Of a stretch of 64,000 bases of DNA, positions 1 to 8,110 are shown piece after piece. This DNA is from Catellatospora bangladeshensis. GTDB lineage: Bacteria; Actinomycetota; Actinomycetes; Mycobacteriales; Micromonosporaceae. The stretch lies in NCBI RefSeq assembly GCF_016862575.1, contig NZ_BONF01000011.1, forward strand, positions 124,001 to 188,000. The letters run 5' to 3'. The first letter of the stretch is position 1. Every line of letters starts with the position of its first letter. A program made the translations under genes and the position numbers. Under the pieces are notes generated by a model that saw only the letters and a list, made by a program, of their open reading frames with translations, did no database searches and was not told the DNA's origin.

Positions 1-11
1 TGACTGATCGC

Positions 12-1886
12 ATGGATTCGACCACGCTCGCCGTGAATCTCGGCTTGGAAGGGATCAGCGCAATCGTCGCTGTCGCAGGCCGCCGCATCCCGATACTGTT
101 CGGAGACTCGACGGTGCTTCCTGCTCAAGTCTGGGAGCTCGACGGCGGAGCGATGTCTTCCACGGCCGTCGACGGCGCTGGCACCATTGACGTAGGTCAG
201 CTGCTGTCAACGGCATCCCCCGAACACGGTCCACGGGTGATCGGAGCCGTGTCATGCCTGCTGACCCTGGTTGCAGGCCGGGCACGGGAAGTCGCCGCGA
301 TCGAGCGCGTGGTCCTGGCAGTACCGGAGCAGTGGGGTCCCCGCAGGCGGACACTCATCCGCCAGGCCGTCGAACAAGCCGGGCTCCCGGAACCTGCCCT
401 CATCAACGCCGCCGAGGCGACCGCCGCGCACGCCGCAACGACGACGCCAATCGAGACAGGCTCTCACCTGCTGGTATGCGACTTCGGCAAGCAAGTCAGC
501 AGCGTCACTGTACTCGCACGAACCTCGACCGCCTGGCAGACGCTCGCCGCCATCCCATCGCAAGCAACCGGAACCGCCGTCGACGAAGCCGTCCTGACCC
601 GGCTCGATTTCGACGACAACCTCCGCGACCAGCTCACCGGCACAACACCCAGCGGCCCGCACATCCGCGACCAGATACTCGCCGCCATACGCACCACGAC
701 CACCGCAGGGGTCGCCGACCGCGCAGCAATCCTGCTTCCCGAACCCCACCCGCCGACAGTGGTCACTAGCGCCCAGGTCGAAGCCGCAACCCGGCCCGTC
801 CGCGAAGCGGCCGTCGAAACCGCCCGTCAGGCCATCGAAGCCGCCGACATCGAACCGGACACCATCACAGGAGCAGTCATCACGGGCACCGCAGCGGCCC
901 GACTCGGCATCACCGAGCACCTCATCCACCAACTGGGCGTGCCACCGATACCGACATCCTCGCCCGAACTCGCCGCAGCCAACGGAGCGCTCACGCTGCA
1001 CACCGGAGCAAGACCACCCGACACGCTGAGCCTGCTGAAAGCCAAACAGCTCGGCATGCGCCACCTCGGCGCGGTCATCACCCCGATGATCCTCGGCAGC
1101 GCCCTGCTGCTGCAGATCGTCACCGACGTACACCGGCTCTTGCCCAGACTGGCCTACACCGGAATCCACCCCAACGAACTCAACGCCTACCTGAGCATCA
1201 ACGCCTACGCCCTCGCCGCACTCTGCGCCACCCTCGGCCTGATCGCCGCTGGCAGAATCGGTGCCGCCGTCTGGGCCCGCTACGACCATGACAACGGCAC
1301 CCCGGGCCAGCACGGCCGTCAAGCCGGGCGCACCCTCGCCGCAGCAGCCGCCCTCGGCCTTGCCATGGCCGCGATGTTCGGCCTGCTCGGCGAGGCCCTC
1401 TTCGGCACGAGCGACGCGGCGGCCGGCATGTTCCTACGCGCAACCCTGCTGGCCGCGCTCGCTCCGACTCTTGCGGCTGCCAGCATCGGGCTGCTCGCCC
1501 CGTACTCGGCACGCATCCGCGACCTGTGGGCCGACCACCTGCACTACCCGGCCACACCTGTGGTCCTCGCCGTTATAGGGACCATGTCCACCCAAGCCGC
1601 GGCAGTCGGACTGCCGTGGCTGACGGCCCTCGACTACGCCTATGTCGAGGTCATCGGCGGTCGCATCGGCACCGGCCTGCTGGGGGTCTCCGTGGCGCTG
1701 ACCCTCGTGCACAGTCGGCTCACCCGGCTAGGACTCGCGGTGGTCCTCGGCGTCGGTGGAGTACTGGTCTACAGCATCACCAACGCCCGCCTGTTCACCT
1801 TCGCCTACCTGGCGGCCGTCGCGCTGTGGTGGATAACCAAAGCGCTCCGCCTCGCCGTCGCCGCCGCCCCGCGACCCGCCATCTGA
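12..1886 (+). CDS. Hsp70/actin-fold ATPase domain fused to a multi-pass membrane domain
   Basis: Residues 1-335 resemble an Hsp70/actin-type nucleotide-binding domain. There is an NLGLEG phosphate-1-like start, a CDFGKQVSS segment near residue 155 where Hsp70 has DLGGGT, and a GAVITGTAAARLG segment near residue 285 like the adenosine motif. The glycine-rich signatures are weakened, so ATPase activity is uncertain. Residues from about 350 to 615 form roughly eight hydrophobic segments ending in a basic tail. Hsp70-like proteins with a C-terminal membrane part occur in actinobacteria but have no settled function. The frame is open to the window edge and no clear Shine-Dalgarno precedes this ATG, so the true start may lie upstream. 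Confidence 0.75.
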   Translation: MDSTTLAVNLGLEGISAIVAVAGRRIPILFGDSTVLPAQVWELDGGAMSSTAVDGAGTIDVGQLLSTASPEHGPRVIGAVSCLLTLVAGRAREVAAIERVVLAVPEQWGPRRRTLIRQAVEQAGLPEPALINAAEATAAHAATTTPIETGSHLLVCDFGKQVSSVTVLARTSTAWQTLAAIPSQATGTAVDEAVLTRLDFDDNLRDQLTGTTPSGPHIRDQILAAIRTTTTAGVADRAAILLPEPHPPTVVTSAQVEAATRPVREAAVETARQAIEAADIEPDTITGAVITGTAAARLGITEHLIHQLGVPPIPTSSPELAAANGALTLHTGARPPDTLSLLKAKQLGMRHLGAVITPMILGSALLLQIVTDVHRLLPRLAYTGIHPNELNAYLSINAYALAALCATLGLIAAGRIGAAVWARYDHDNGTPGQHGRQAGRTLAAAAALGLAMAAMFGLLGEALFGTSDAAAGMFLRATLLAALAPTLAAASIGLLAPYSARIRDLWADHLHYPATPVVLAVIGTMSTQAAAVGLPWLTALDYAYVEVIGGRIGTGLLGVSVALTLVHSRLTRLGLAVVLGVGGVLVYSITNARLFTFAYLAAVALWWITKALRLAVAAAPRPAI

Positions 1887-1996
1887 CCTTCACACGCGCC
1901 GAGGAACTGCCCGCCAAGCCTGCGCTAGTGCTGTGACCGCCAACGTTGACCGGGTTTGGGGCGGTCGGTGCGTCTGAACGTTTACCCTTGATCGTC

Positions 1997-2332
1997 GTGG
2001 GGGTAGACGTTCAACTGCGCAGGCCGTTGCGGCATCGGCAGCAGCTGACTGCCAACGACATTGTCGTGACAGTCTCTGACTCTCGGAATGTGTTCGTTAA
2101 CCTGGTCATGCGGGTGCCGGCGGATGGCAACATGCCGATTCTGAGTCGGATCAAGCCCTGGAGCGACGCGGTCGTCTATGACGGCGAGTTCGAGCTGCTG
2201 CTAGGTGAGCTGGACGCCCTGCGGCGGTTGGCTATCAGTGAGGACGAGCTTGGCATCGTCGGTGAGATCGAGACCGCGGCCGAACGATGCGTTCGCGATG
2301 GTGGCCTGGAGTTGCACTTCCTCGGCGATTAG
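1997..2332 (+). CDS. Small hypothetical protein carried inside the IS630-like element
   Basis: I do not recognise this protein. The reading frame is open from 1946 (TTG), inside the terminal repeat, to 2332. GTG 1997 is used here because it lies clear of the repeat, but TTG 1988, GTG 2066 and ATG 2108 are alternatives and no strong ribosome-binding site decides between them. The C-terminal 80 residues look like a soluble folded domain, with a beta-rich stretch (VFVNLVMRVPADGN) followed by acidic helices (GEFELLLGELDALRRL). It could be a passenger gene or a host gene fragment trapped between two element ends. Confidence 0.45.
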   Translation: MGVDVQLRRPLRHRQQLTANDIVVTVSDSRNVFVNLVMRVPADGNMPILSRIKPWSDAVVYDGEFELLLGELDALRRLAISEDELGIVGEIETAAERCVRDGGLELHFLGD

Positions 2333-2397
2333 CCTCGTCGCCGTGTTCAGGCTGCCAGCCGAGTGGCTTGACCCCAGCGGCGGTGCCGTGCGGTAGG

Positions 2398-3574
2398 TCA
2401 GGGCGCAGCGGCCAGAGGTCGTCGGCCCCAGCGGATGCCCTTCTCGCTGCGGACGCGGGCACGTTCACGGCGTTGGGCTGCGACGACATCGGGGTGGCGG
2501 GCGTTGGTGTTGCGCCAGCGCAGGTAGGCGTGCAGGGCCCGGGTCTGGACGGTGTGGTTGGGGTGGTGGGAGCCTGCGATGGTGAACTGCCGCAGCGGGC
2601 CGAAGTGGGCTTCGATCGGGTTTGCCCAGGATGCGTAGGTCGGGGTGAAGCACAGTTCGACCCGGTGCTTGGCGGCCCAGCGCCGGATCTGTGCGCTCTT
2701 GTGTGCGGACAGGTTGTCCAGGATCACGTAGATCGGAGCGCCGTCGGGGCGGGCGGCGCGGATCGATTTCAGCGCGGCCAGGGTGTTCGCGGTGCCCTTC
2801 CTGCAGCGGGTGACGCCCCACAGCCTGTCGCCGCCGACCGAGTAGCAGCCGTGGAAGTACCGGACGCCGTGGGTGCGGTGGTAGGTGGCCGGATGCCGCT
2901 GCGGGTGTCCCTGCGCGGCCCAGCCCGCACCGGCGGTGGGTCGGATCCCGAGCGGCCCGAACTCGTCGAACGCGTAGACCCGTTCCGGGAAACGGTCCAG
3001 GACCTCCTCGATCCGGTCGAGCTTCGCGTCGCGGTCGGGGTCCGGGGACTCCTTCCAGGTCTTGGTGCGCTGGAAGGTGACGCCGCGGCGGGCGAGCAGG
3101 CAACGTAACGCTCGCGGCCGATACGGATGACCCTGCCGTGGACCCTGCGCAGGTAGGCGGCGAGCTTGCGCAGCGACCAGCGGGTGAAGGGCTGGCTGAG
3201 CTTGGCCGGTCGGGTGGTGGCCGTCGTGACGACGAACTGCTCGTCGTCAGGGCTGAGCAGGCGGGGACGGCCTCCCGCCACCGAGGGTCCAGGCAGGCCA
3301 AGCCGATCTCGTTGAAGCGGTGGATCACGTCACGGACGGTGTCCTCGTCGGCCTGGACCAGCTGGGCGATCACCGGGACCCGGTTCCCGCCCGCCGAGGC
3401 CAGCAGCATCATCGCGCGCCGGTAGCGCACCGAACTGGTGCTGCCCCGGCGCACGATCTGCTGCAGCTTCTGCCCTTCCTGGTCGGTCAACCTGCGCACA
3501 CGGACAGGCTCGGCCACCTTGCCTCCAGCTGTCGGATCGGATGTCGCGGCACATCCAATCGCGACAGCCGCCAC
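2398..3574 (-). pseudogene. IS630-family transposase, broken by two frameshifts
   Basis: The protein can be followed through three frames on the minus strand. The first (ATG 3574, or GTG 3517) holds the N-terminal helix-turn-helix region with LTDQEGQKLQQIVRRGS and ends in LDPRWREA. A one-base loss near 3275-3285, in a G run, shifts into GGRPRLLSPDDEQF. A second shift near 3104, after RIGRERY, enters the DDE_3 catalytic part, which ends with ILDNLSAHKSAQIRRW and FTPTYASWANPIEAHF. The DDE-type C-terminus is recognisable as IS630. With two shifts, no full-length transposase is expected unless both are sequencing errors. Confidence 0.8.
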
Positions 3575-3613
3575 CCCGGCAAACCTTTCCGGTCAGAGCA
3601 CTAGGTATGCGGC

Positions 3614-4846
3614 CTATGGGACGATCGTGCCGAGTCCCGTAGATCGCATCAGCTGGCCGAACAGCGTCCGCACCATGCCCGTCAGGTCCTTCTTCACCTC
3701 CGGCGCCGACACGTGCGCCGTCCGCTGATACGCCCCGCCCTTCCAGGCCACGACGTGATCTCGCACCGCCATGCGTCCGAAGGTGCCGTCCCCGACATGG
3801 GCGGTTTCGGGTATCGAGCCGTCGACGGCGTCGACTCGGATGCCGATGTCCACCCCGGTGTCCGTCAGCCCAGCCGTCCGACAGACCTGGCGCACCATAC
3901 AGGCGGTCCACATCGAGGCGGTCCACATCGTCATCCAGTCGAATGCCGAGCGCGCTGGGTGGATGTTCCACTCCGCGTGCACCACGTTGTCGACGGCGAA
4001 GTGCACCGCGCCGGATTCGTAGACGACGACGTGGCTTCGCGTCCCCTGCCCATCGGTTCGCGGTCGAGTGACCCGGCCAACGCCGGCCGGCCAGCGTTCG
4101 TGACTGCTCGCCCAAGCTGTGGGATTCCACGAACGCTGCACATACCGGCCAAGTGCAGGCGTGGCATCCGCGATCCGGTCGGCGGCAGCCGTCGCCTTCT
4201 GTGCCTGCTCATCGAGCCAACGGTAGTAGCCCGCCGGGGCCTGAAACGCCGCCAGCAGCTCGTCGTTGTGATTCGCCGTGGGATGCGCCACCACCACGAA
4301 ACGTCCCGTCGACGACAGGTCACCCAACACGTCCGGGCTCGCCAGGGCGGCTGTGATGTGGTTGGCCCGCGTCGCCCGCCGACGAATCAGCGCCTCAACC
4401 TGAGCGTCGGACAGCCGGTAGGTGGAGCACTCGTCGCGGCCGTAGTAGCGCTTGTTCGCCTGGTGCGGGGCGAGCGGGCTCGCCGGTACCCGAATGAACA
4501 CGATGCCGCGGGCAGGGTCGTCGGGGTCGGTCAGAGCATGGCACTCGACGTGCAGCGGAGGGTCAAGCGCGCGGGTGGCGTCCTCCACACGTTCGATGAA
4601 GCCAGCGAGGGCGATGGGGGTCGGCTTGACTGCCTTCCGCGTCTCCTTGTTCTCCTCGACCCCGACGACGAGCACTCCACTGTCGTTGGCCAGGGAGGCG
4701 ATGTCACCGCGCATCTCCTCGTTGTGACCGGGCTTGTACTCGGTCTTCAGCTCAAGGTAGTGGTGCTCGAAGACCTTGCCGTTGTTGATGTCGTCGACCG
4801 CTTCCGCGTACGACGCTGGTTCCCAGATGGGACGGGGCGTTGTCAC
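3614..4846 (-). CDS. AlbA_2 (Schlafen-type) domain protein
   Basis: Residues 25-135 match the AlbA_2/divergent AAA-like domain of bacterial Schlafen-related proteins: an LELKTEY segment, then GDIASLANDSGVLVVGVEE, then a stretch before LAPHQANKRYYGRDECSTYRL. Residues 150-410 have no domain I recognise. They are rich in Trp and include HAEWNIHPARSAFDWMTMW. Proteins with this N-terminal domain are common in mobile elements and phage-defence settings, and some act on nucleic acid, but no catalytic claim can be made here. The gene lies between an IS630 insertion just beyond its stop codon and the recombinase region. ATG 4846 starts it without a strong ribosome-binding site. Confidence 0.7.
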   Translation of the reverse strand: MTTPRPIWEPASYAEAVDDINNGKVFEHHYLELKTEYKPGHNEEMRGDIASLANDSGVLVVGVEENKETRKAVKPTPIALAGFIERVEDATRALDPPLHVECHALTDPDDPARGIVFIRVPASPLAPHQANKRYYGRDECSTYRLSDAQVEALIRRRATRANHITAALASPDVLGDLSSTGRFVVVAHPTANHNDELLAAFQAPAGYYRWLDEQAQKATAAADRIADATPALGRYVQRSWNPTAWASSHERWPAGVGRVTRPRTDGQGTRSHVVVYESGAVHFAVDNVVHAEWNIHPARSAFDWMTMWTASMWTACMVRQVCRTAGLTDTGVDIGIRVDAVDGSIPETAHVGDGTFGRMAVRDHVVAWKGGAYQRTAHVSAPEVKKDLTGMVRTLFGQLMRSTGLGTIVP

Positions 4847-5080
4847 GACGACTCATGATTCCCCCCTGCAGGTCCCACACGCAATCGCAATCGCGTGCCC
4901 GAGCAAGACTTCCGAGGTCGTCCAGTTCGCGCTGGTGCAGCGGCACAGGCACGTCCCGCAGGGTCAGCCTGGTGTCGCTGCCGCGGCCACGGCCGCGAGT
5001 AGCGGGTGGCGTGCGGCAGCGCAGACTGGCCCGGTGTGGTGAAGGCCGCCAGGCGGACCCGGCGGCCTTATGGTTTGCGT

Positions 5081-5179
5081 TCAGCTCAGCAAGCTCACGG
5101 CCAGAGCGAGCACCAGCAGCCCGATCCCGGCGATCAGGAGGTCACCGGTCGGACGTAGCAGCGCACCCGGCTCACGCAT
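5081..5179 (-). CDS. Possible 32-residue single-pass membrane peptide
   Basis: An ATG at 5179 opens a 33-codon frame ending at TGA 5081-5083. It encodes a basic-acidic N-terminus (MREPGALLRPTGD) followed by a clean hydrophobic segment, LLIAGIGLLVLALAVSLLS, of membrane-spanning length. It is too short for most gene finders. There is no strong Shine-Dalgarno, and support rests only on the hydrophobic character and the lack of any competing gene between 4847 and 5338. It may be a chance frame. Confidence 0.3.
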   Translation of the reverse strand: MREPGALLRPTGDLLIAGIGLLVLALAVSLLS

Positions 5180-5265
5180 TCGCGAGCCGGGTTACAACAT
5201 CAAGGCCGCGTGACGCGGCACTAGACGCTAGACCGCAGTTGAGAAGGACACGCATTATCCCTTGC

Positions 5266-5303
5266 AGATAAGCCCATCGAGCGAAACCTCGATGGGCTTA
5301 TCT
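5266..5303. terminator. Strong 16-bp stem-loop, terminator or leader hairpin
   Basis: Two perfect 16-base arms, AGATAAGCCCATCGAG at 5266-5281 and its complement at 5288-5303, flank a six-base loop CGAAAC. No T-run follows on either side. It sits 36 bases before the strong ribosome-binding site of the mini-ORF at 5339, so it may insulate the recombinase operon from upstream transcription or act in its leader. The rest of 4847-5338 holds only the possible 32-residue frame; I see nothing else there. Confidence 0.65.
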
Positions 5304-5324
5304 GTGCCCATCAAACGACAATGG

Positions 5325-5331
5325 AAGGAGG
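5325..5331 (+). promoter_or_regulatory. Near-perfect Shine-Dalgarno before the 5339 mini-ORF
   Basis: AAGGAGG lies seven bases before ATG 5339. It is the strongest ribosome-binding site in this part of the window, much better than the GGGGAA before ATG 5389. It is the main reason to take the 46-codon frame seriously. Confidence 0.55.
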
Positions 5332-5338
5332 TCCCCCA

Positions 5339-5479
5339 ATGACCCTAGAACCCGGCGCGAGAGCGCCGTCATTTGCCATTGGGGAACAATGTCAAATAGC
5401 AAAACTGGACACACTGAATCATCCAACCGTAGATACAATGCAAATGACGTACAGACCGATTCCCCCACCCTGTCTGTGA
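5339..5479 (+). CDS. 46-residue leader-like mini-ORF overlapping the next gene
   Basis: ATG 5339 opens a 46-codon frame that starts MTLEPGARAPSFAIGEQ and ends PIPPPCL at TGA 5477-5479. It overlaps the start of the 5389 frame by 91 bases in another register. The peptide has no family I recognise. The optimal ribosome-binding site and the overlap suggest a translated leader that controls entry into the 5389 ORF, but it could equally be a real small protein of the integrative element. Confidence 0.4.
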   Translation: MTLEPGARAPSFAIGEQCQIAKLDTLNHPTVDTMQMTYRPIPPPCL

Positions 5480-5601
5480 CCGTCCCCGACGATCCGCCAG
5501 TGTTCAATGAGGCTGCTACCAGGGCACTTCTGCGCATACTGGTCGGCGTGCGGGACAACCGGAGGCGGCGGGAAGACGATCGAACCAAGGAGTCAGAATG
5601 A
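5389..5601 (+). CDS. Small polar protein translationally coupled to the serine recombinase
   Basis: This 70-residue, highly polar protein has a disordered Ser/Asn/Thr-rich first half, a short amphipathic helix (NEAATRALLRILVGVR) and a basic-acidic tail. Its stop codon TGA 5599-5601 overlaps the recombinase ATG at 5598 (ATGA), so the two are probably translated together. Small proteins directly before large serine recombinases are common in actinobacterial integrative elements and may be accessory or directionality factors, but nothing in this sequence proves that role. Confidence 0.6.
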   Translation: MSNSKTGHTESSNRRYNANDVQTDSPTLSVTVPDDPPVFNEAATRALLRILVGVRDNRRRREDDRTKESE

Positions 5602-7307
5602 ACGCGAATCCGCTGTTCGGGAGCTCGCGCCACGCGCAATACTTTGCCTTCTACGGGCGGGTCTCCACCGAGGATAACCAAGACCCCGAGTCTTCGTACA
5701 ACTGGCAGTATTCGCTCGCCGAGAACCTCGTCACTCCAGTCGGCGGCGAGATCGTCGCACGCTTCTTCGATGTCGGCGACAGCCGTTCAATCCCGTGGCA
5801 GCGTCGCCCCGAGGCCAGTCAACTCCTTGCGGCCCTCAGGAACCCTAACCGGGGTTTCGACAATGTGGTCATCGGAGAGCCCCATCGCGCGTTCTATGGC
5901 AACCAGTACGGACTCACCATCCCCGTCCTGGCCCACTTCGGCGTGAGACTCTGGGTACCCGAGGTCGGCGGCCCCATCGATCCGGACAACGAGGCCCACG
6001 ATCTGGTCATGTCAGTCTTCGGCGGCATGAGCAAGGGCGAGCGAACCCGCGTGAAAGTACGGGTTCGCAGCGCCATGGCCACCCAAGCGCTGATGCAGGG
6101 CCGCTACCTCGGTGGCCGACCACCCTACGGATACAAGCTCAAGGACCTTGGTCCACATCCGAATCCGCAGAAGGCCGCTGACGGCAAACGCCTGCACGGT
6201 CTCACTCCTGACCCGCAGACCGCACCGGTCGTCCAGCGCATCTTCCGCGACTTCCTCAGCGGAAACGGGATCTTCGCCATCGCAGAGGCCCTGACCAGCG
6301 AGGGCATCCTCTCTCCCTCGGCCTACGACCAGGAGCGCAACCGTCATCGTGACGGACGCGCCTGGGCAAAGAGCGCCGTCCGCGTGATCCTCACCAACCC
6401 GCGCTACACCGGCAGGCAGGTATGGAACAAACAACGCACCGATGAGGTACTTGTAGACGTGGATGATGTGGCACTGGGGCACATGCCGGTCATGCGGTGG
6501 AACCCGCGCGACAAGTGGATCATCTCGCAGGAGGTCGTACACGAGCCTCTCGTCAGCGACGAGGTCTTCAACGCCGCTCGCGAACTGCTCGGGTCACGGG
6601 CGCACAAGCCCGCCGCCCACAAGCCACACCGCACGCGGCATCCGTACATCTTCAAGAGCCTCATCTACTGCTCGGTGTGCCAGCGCCGCATGCAGGGCCA
6701 GCACTCCCACGACGTCGCCTACTACCGATGCCGCTACCCCTCCGACTACGCCCTGGCCAACCGTATCGACCACCCCAAGAACGTGATCATGCGCGAAGAC
6801 CAGGTCATCGGCCCCATCGACCGCTGGATCACCTCCGCCTTCGACCCCACACGCCGCGATCAGACGATCGAGCTGTTGGCTCGCCAGCTCAGCGCCCAGG
6901 TCCGACCGGCGATTCCAAGGCAACGGACCGATGGTGACATCGCCGCCGAGTTCGACAAGAAGATCGCCCGCTACAGGCAGGCTCTCGACGAGGGAGCCAG
7001 CCCGGCGGTCGTGGCGGGCTGGATCGCAGAGGCCGAACAGCAGCGCGATAAGGCGCTGGCAAGCCGTCCCGCTGCCCGCGAGTCCGACGCCATCGACTCG
7101 ATGACCGCCGAGGACATCGCCTCGCTAGTCGCCGAGCTGGGCGACATCGCTGTGGCGCTGAAGGAGGCCGAACCCGAGGACAAGCTCGACCTGTACCGGA
7201 GCCTGCGCCTGAAGCTGACGTACTCCGCAGAAACACAAACGGTGTTCGCCAAGATCGATCTTGGCGAACACCGTTGGGATTTGGTTGGTGTCCGAGGGGG
7301 GACTTGA
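5598..7307 (+). CDS. Large serine recombinase (integrase) of an integrative element
   Basis: Site-specific recombinase of the large serine family, expected to catalyse integration and excision through a 5'-phosphoserine intermediate. The resolvase-type catalytic domain (about residues 15-160) has YGRVSTED with the likely nucleophile Ser23. A recombinase domain follows (about 165-300, GRYLGGRPPYGYKL and ILTNPRYTGRQVWN), then a zinc-ribbon region with CSVCQRRM and a later Cys, and a charged coiled C-terminus. At 569 residues it has normal length. Its last seven codons lie in the 3' end of tRNA-Leu, on the opposite strand, which marks the likely attachment site. It is coupled to the 70-residue protein before it. 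Confidence 0.92.
   Translation: MNANPLFGSSRHAQYFAFYGRVSTEDNQDPESSYNWQYSLAENLVTPVGGEIVARFFDVGDSRSIPWQRRPEASQLLAALRNPNRGFDNVVIGEPHRAFYGNQYGLTIPVLAHFGVRLWVPEVGGPIDPDNEAHDLVMSVFGGMSKGERTRVKVRVRSAMATQALMQGRYLGGRPPYGYKLKDLGPHPNPQKAADGKRLHGLTPDPQTAPVVQRIFRDFLSGNGIFAIAEALTSEGILSPSAYDQERNRHRDGRAWAKSAVRVILTNPRYTGRQVWNKQRTDEVLVDVDDVALGHMPVMRWNPRDKWIISQEVVHEPLVSDEVFNAARELLGSRAHKPAAHKPHRTRHPYIFKSLIYCSVCQRRMQGQHSHDVAYYRCRYPSDYALANRIDHPKNVIMREDQVIGPIDRWITSAFDPTRRDQTIELLARQLSAQVRPAIPRQRTDGDIAAEFDKKIARYRQALDEGASPAVVAGWIAEAEQQRDKALASRPAARESDAIDSMTAEDIASLVAELGDIAVALKEAEPEDKLDLYRSLRLKLTYSAETQTVFAKIDLGEHRWDLVGVRGGT
7238..7275. terminator. 38-bp perfect palindrome at the recombinase end, likely tRNA terminator
   Basis: Two uninterrupted 19-base arms meet at GATCGATC. 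On the minus strand the palindrome lies ten bases past the tRNA CCA end and is followed by TTTGTGTTTCTG, so it looks like a factor-independent terminator for tRNA-Leu. It is also coding sequence for the recombinase (residues near TVFAKIDLGEHR). The double use fits an integrase whose end was fused to host DNA at the attachment site. Confidence 0.6.
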
Positions 7308-7372
7308 ACCCCCACGCCCTATACGGGCACTAGCACCTCAAGCTAGCGCGTCTGCCATTCCGCCACCCGGAC
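7286..7372 (-). tRNA. tRNA-Leu (anticodon GAG)
   Basis: Read on the minus strand, the gene begins GTCCGGGTGGCGGAATGG, typical of class II leucine tRNA, and ends in CTCGGAC, discriminator A and an encoded CCA. The seven-base acceptor arms pair with one G-T. The anticodon arm CTAGC-TTGAGGT-GCTAG presents GAG. A variable arm and a T-arm GGGGGTTCAAGTCCCCC complete it. The recombinase ORF overlaps its last 22 bases on the other strand, so this is the probable integration target. Confidence 0.95.
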
Positions 7373-7507
7373 CGGTGGTGTCCGACCTCCGCCACACCCC
7401 CGAAGACACATCCTCGCTGGTGTCCGGCGTCAGCCGCACGAGCCACAACGATACACGGTCCCCCTTGATCACGCACATCGGGTTACCGGTGTCGGTAGTC
7501 TCCGAGC

Positions 7508-8074
7508 GTGAAGGCACCAGTATGGGTGGTCGCCGGCCCTCCCGGCGCCGGCAAGTCGACCGTGAGCAGGCTCCTCCTCCAGGCCCTGGACCCGGTCCCG
7601 GCCCTGCTCGACAAGGACGTTCTCTACGGCGGTTTCGTCGCCGCCACCCTCGCCGCCGCCGACCGCCCCCACGGCGAGCGCGAAGGCCCCTGGTACGACG
7701 AGCACATCAAGATCCACGAGTACGCCGGCATGACCGCCGCGGCCCGCCAGATCCGCTCGTTCGGCTGCCCCGTCCTCCTGGACGCCCCGTTCACCGGCCA
7801 GATCCACGACCAGGCTCGCTGGGCAGCCTGGGTCCATGAACTCGGCGGCGACCCGGTCCACCTGATCTGGGTACGCACCGACCCGCAGACCCTGCGCACC
7901 CGCCTGACCGCCCGCGCCCTCCCCCGCGACGGCCAGAAGCTGGCGAACTTCGACGCCTTCACCGAGTCGATCCGCGCCGGTGTCGAACCCCCTGTCCCGC
8001 ACCTCCCCATCGACAACCGCACCGGCGCGACCTCCCTGGAACTCCAGGTCAAGCTCCTCCTCCCCCGCCACTGA
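7508..8074 (+). CDS. P-loop kinase-like ATPase
   Basis: A 188-residue protein with a Walker A motif GPPGAGKST at residues 10-18, followed by a core like small-molecule kinases (gluconokinase, shikimate kinase or zeta-type). [10 protein letters not shown] and later [17 protein letters not shown], a lid-type Arg-rich segment, support a phosphotransferase fold. The substrate cannot be told from the sequence. GTG 7508 is the only start that includes the Walker motif with a short lead. It stands alone between the tRNA and a convergent beta-galactosidase gene, with a palindromic repeat at their junction. Confidence 0.8.
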   Translation: MKAPVWVVAGPPGAGKSTVSRLLLQALDPVPALLDKDVLYGGFVAATLAAADRPHGEREGPWYDEHIKIHEYAGMTAAARQIRSFGCPVLLDAPFTGQIHDQARWAAWVHELGGDPVHLIWVRTDPQTLRTRLTARALPRDGQKLANFDAFTESIRAGVEPPVPHLPIDNRTGATSLELQVKLLLPRH

Positions 8075-8110
8075 CACCGCGACCCCCGCCGGCCCGCACC
8101 TCGCCTGATC

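Larger units (their letters stand above)
1928..3601. mobile_element. IS630-family insertion sequence, about 1.67 kb, degenerate
   Basis: The two ends are inverted repeats flanked by TA (1926-1927 and 3602-3603), the target duplication expected for IS630/Tc1 elements. The left end reads GTGCTGTGACCG and the right end on the minus strand GTGCTCTGACCG. Similarity continues for roughly 15 more bases with about ten matches. The element carries an IS630 transposase on the minus strand with two frameshifts and a small plus-strand ORF at the other end. It is longer than the usual 1.1-1.2 kb IS630 element because of that passenger. Its right end lies 13 bases from the stop codon of the AlbA_2 gene. 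Confidence 0.7.
1..7307. mobile_element. Right-hand part of an integrative element ending at tRNA-Leu
   Basis: This stretch reads as one mobile segment. It ends in a large serine recombinase whose last codons overlap the 3' end of a tRNA-Leu gene, which is the usual arrangement for actinobacterial integrative elements. Inside are an IS630-type insertion, an AlbA_2 protein, overlapping mini-ORFs and an Hsp70-like membrane protein. By eye the codons are less GC-biased at third positions than the rest of the window. The left attachment site is not in the window and I found no second copy of the tRNA 3' end, so the left boundary is unknown and the coordinates only mark the visible part. Confidence 0.5.

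Noticed and set aside
252-1322. Long minus-strand open frame opposite the Hsp70-like gene
   Set aside because: Composition is Gly/Asp/Arg-rich and lacks family features. The plus frame has clear domain and membrane structure.
4752-4952. Minus-strand 66-codon frame ending inside the AlbA_2 gene start
   Set aside because: It overlaps the AlbA_2 coding region out of frame, and its unique part is short with no ribosome-binding site.
7286-7385. TGGTGTCCGA repeated on both sides of the tRNA as an attachment-site pair
   Set aside because: Only ten bases, and the second copy lies outside the tRNA on the chromosome side; it is too short and wrongly placed for att sites.
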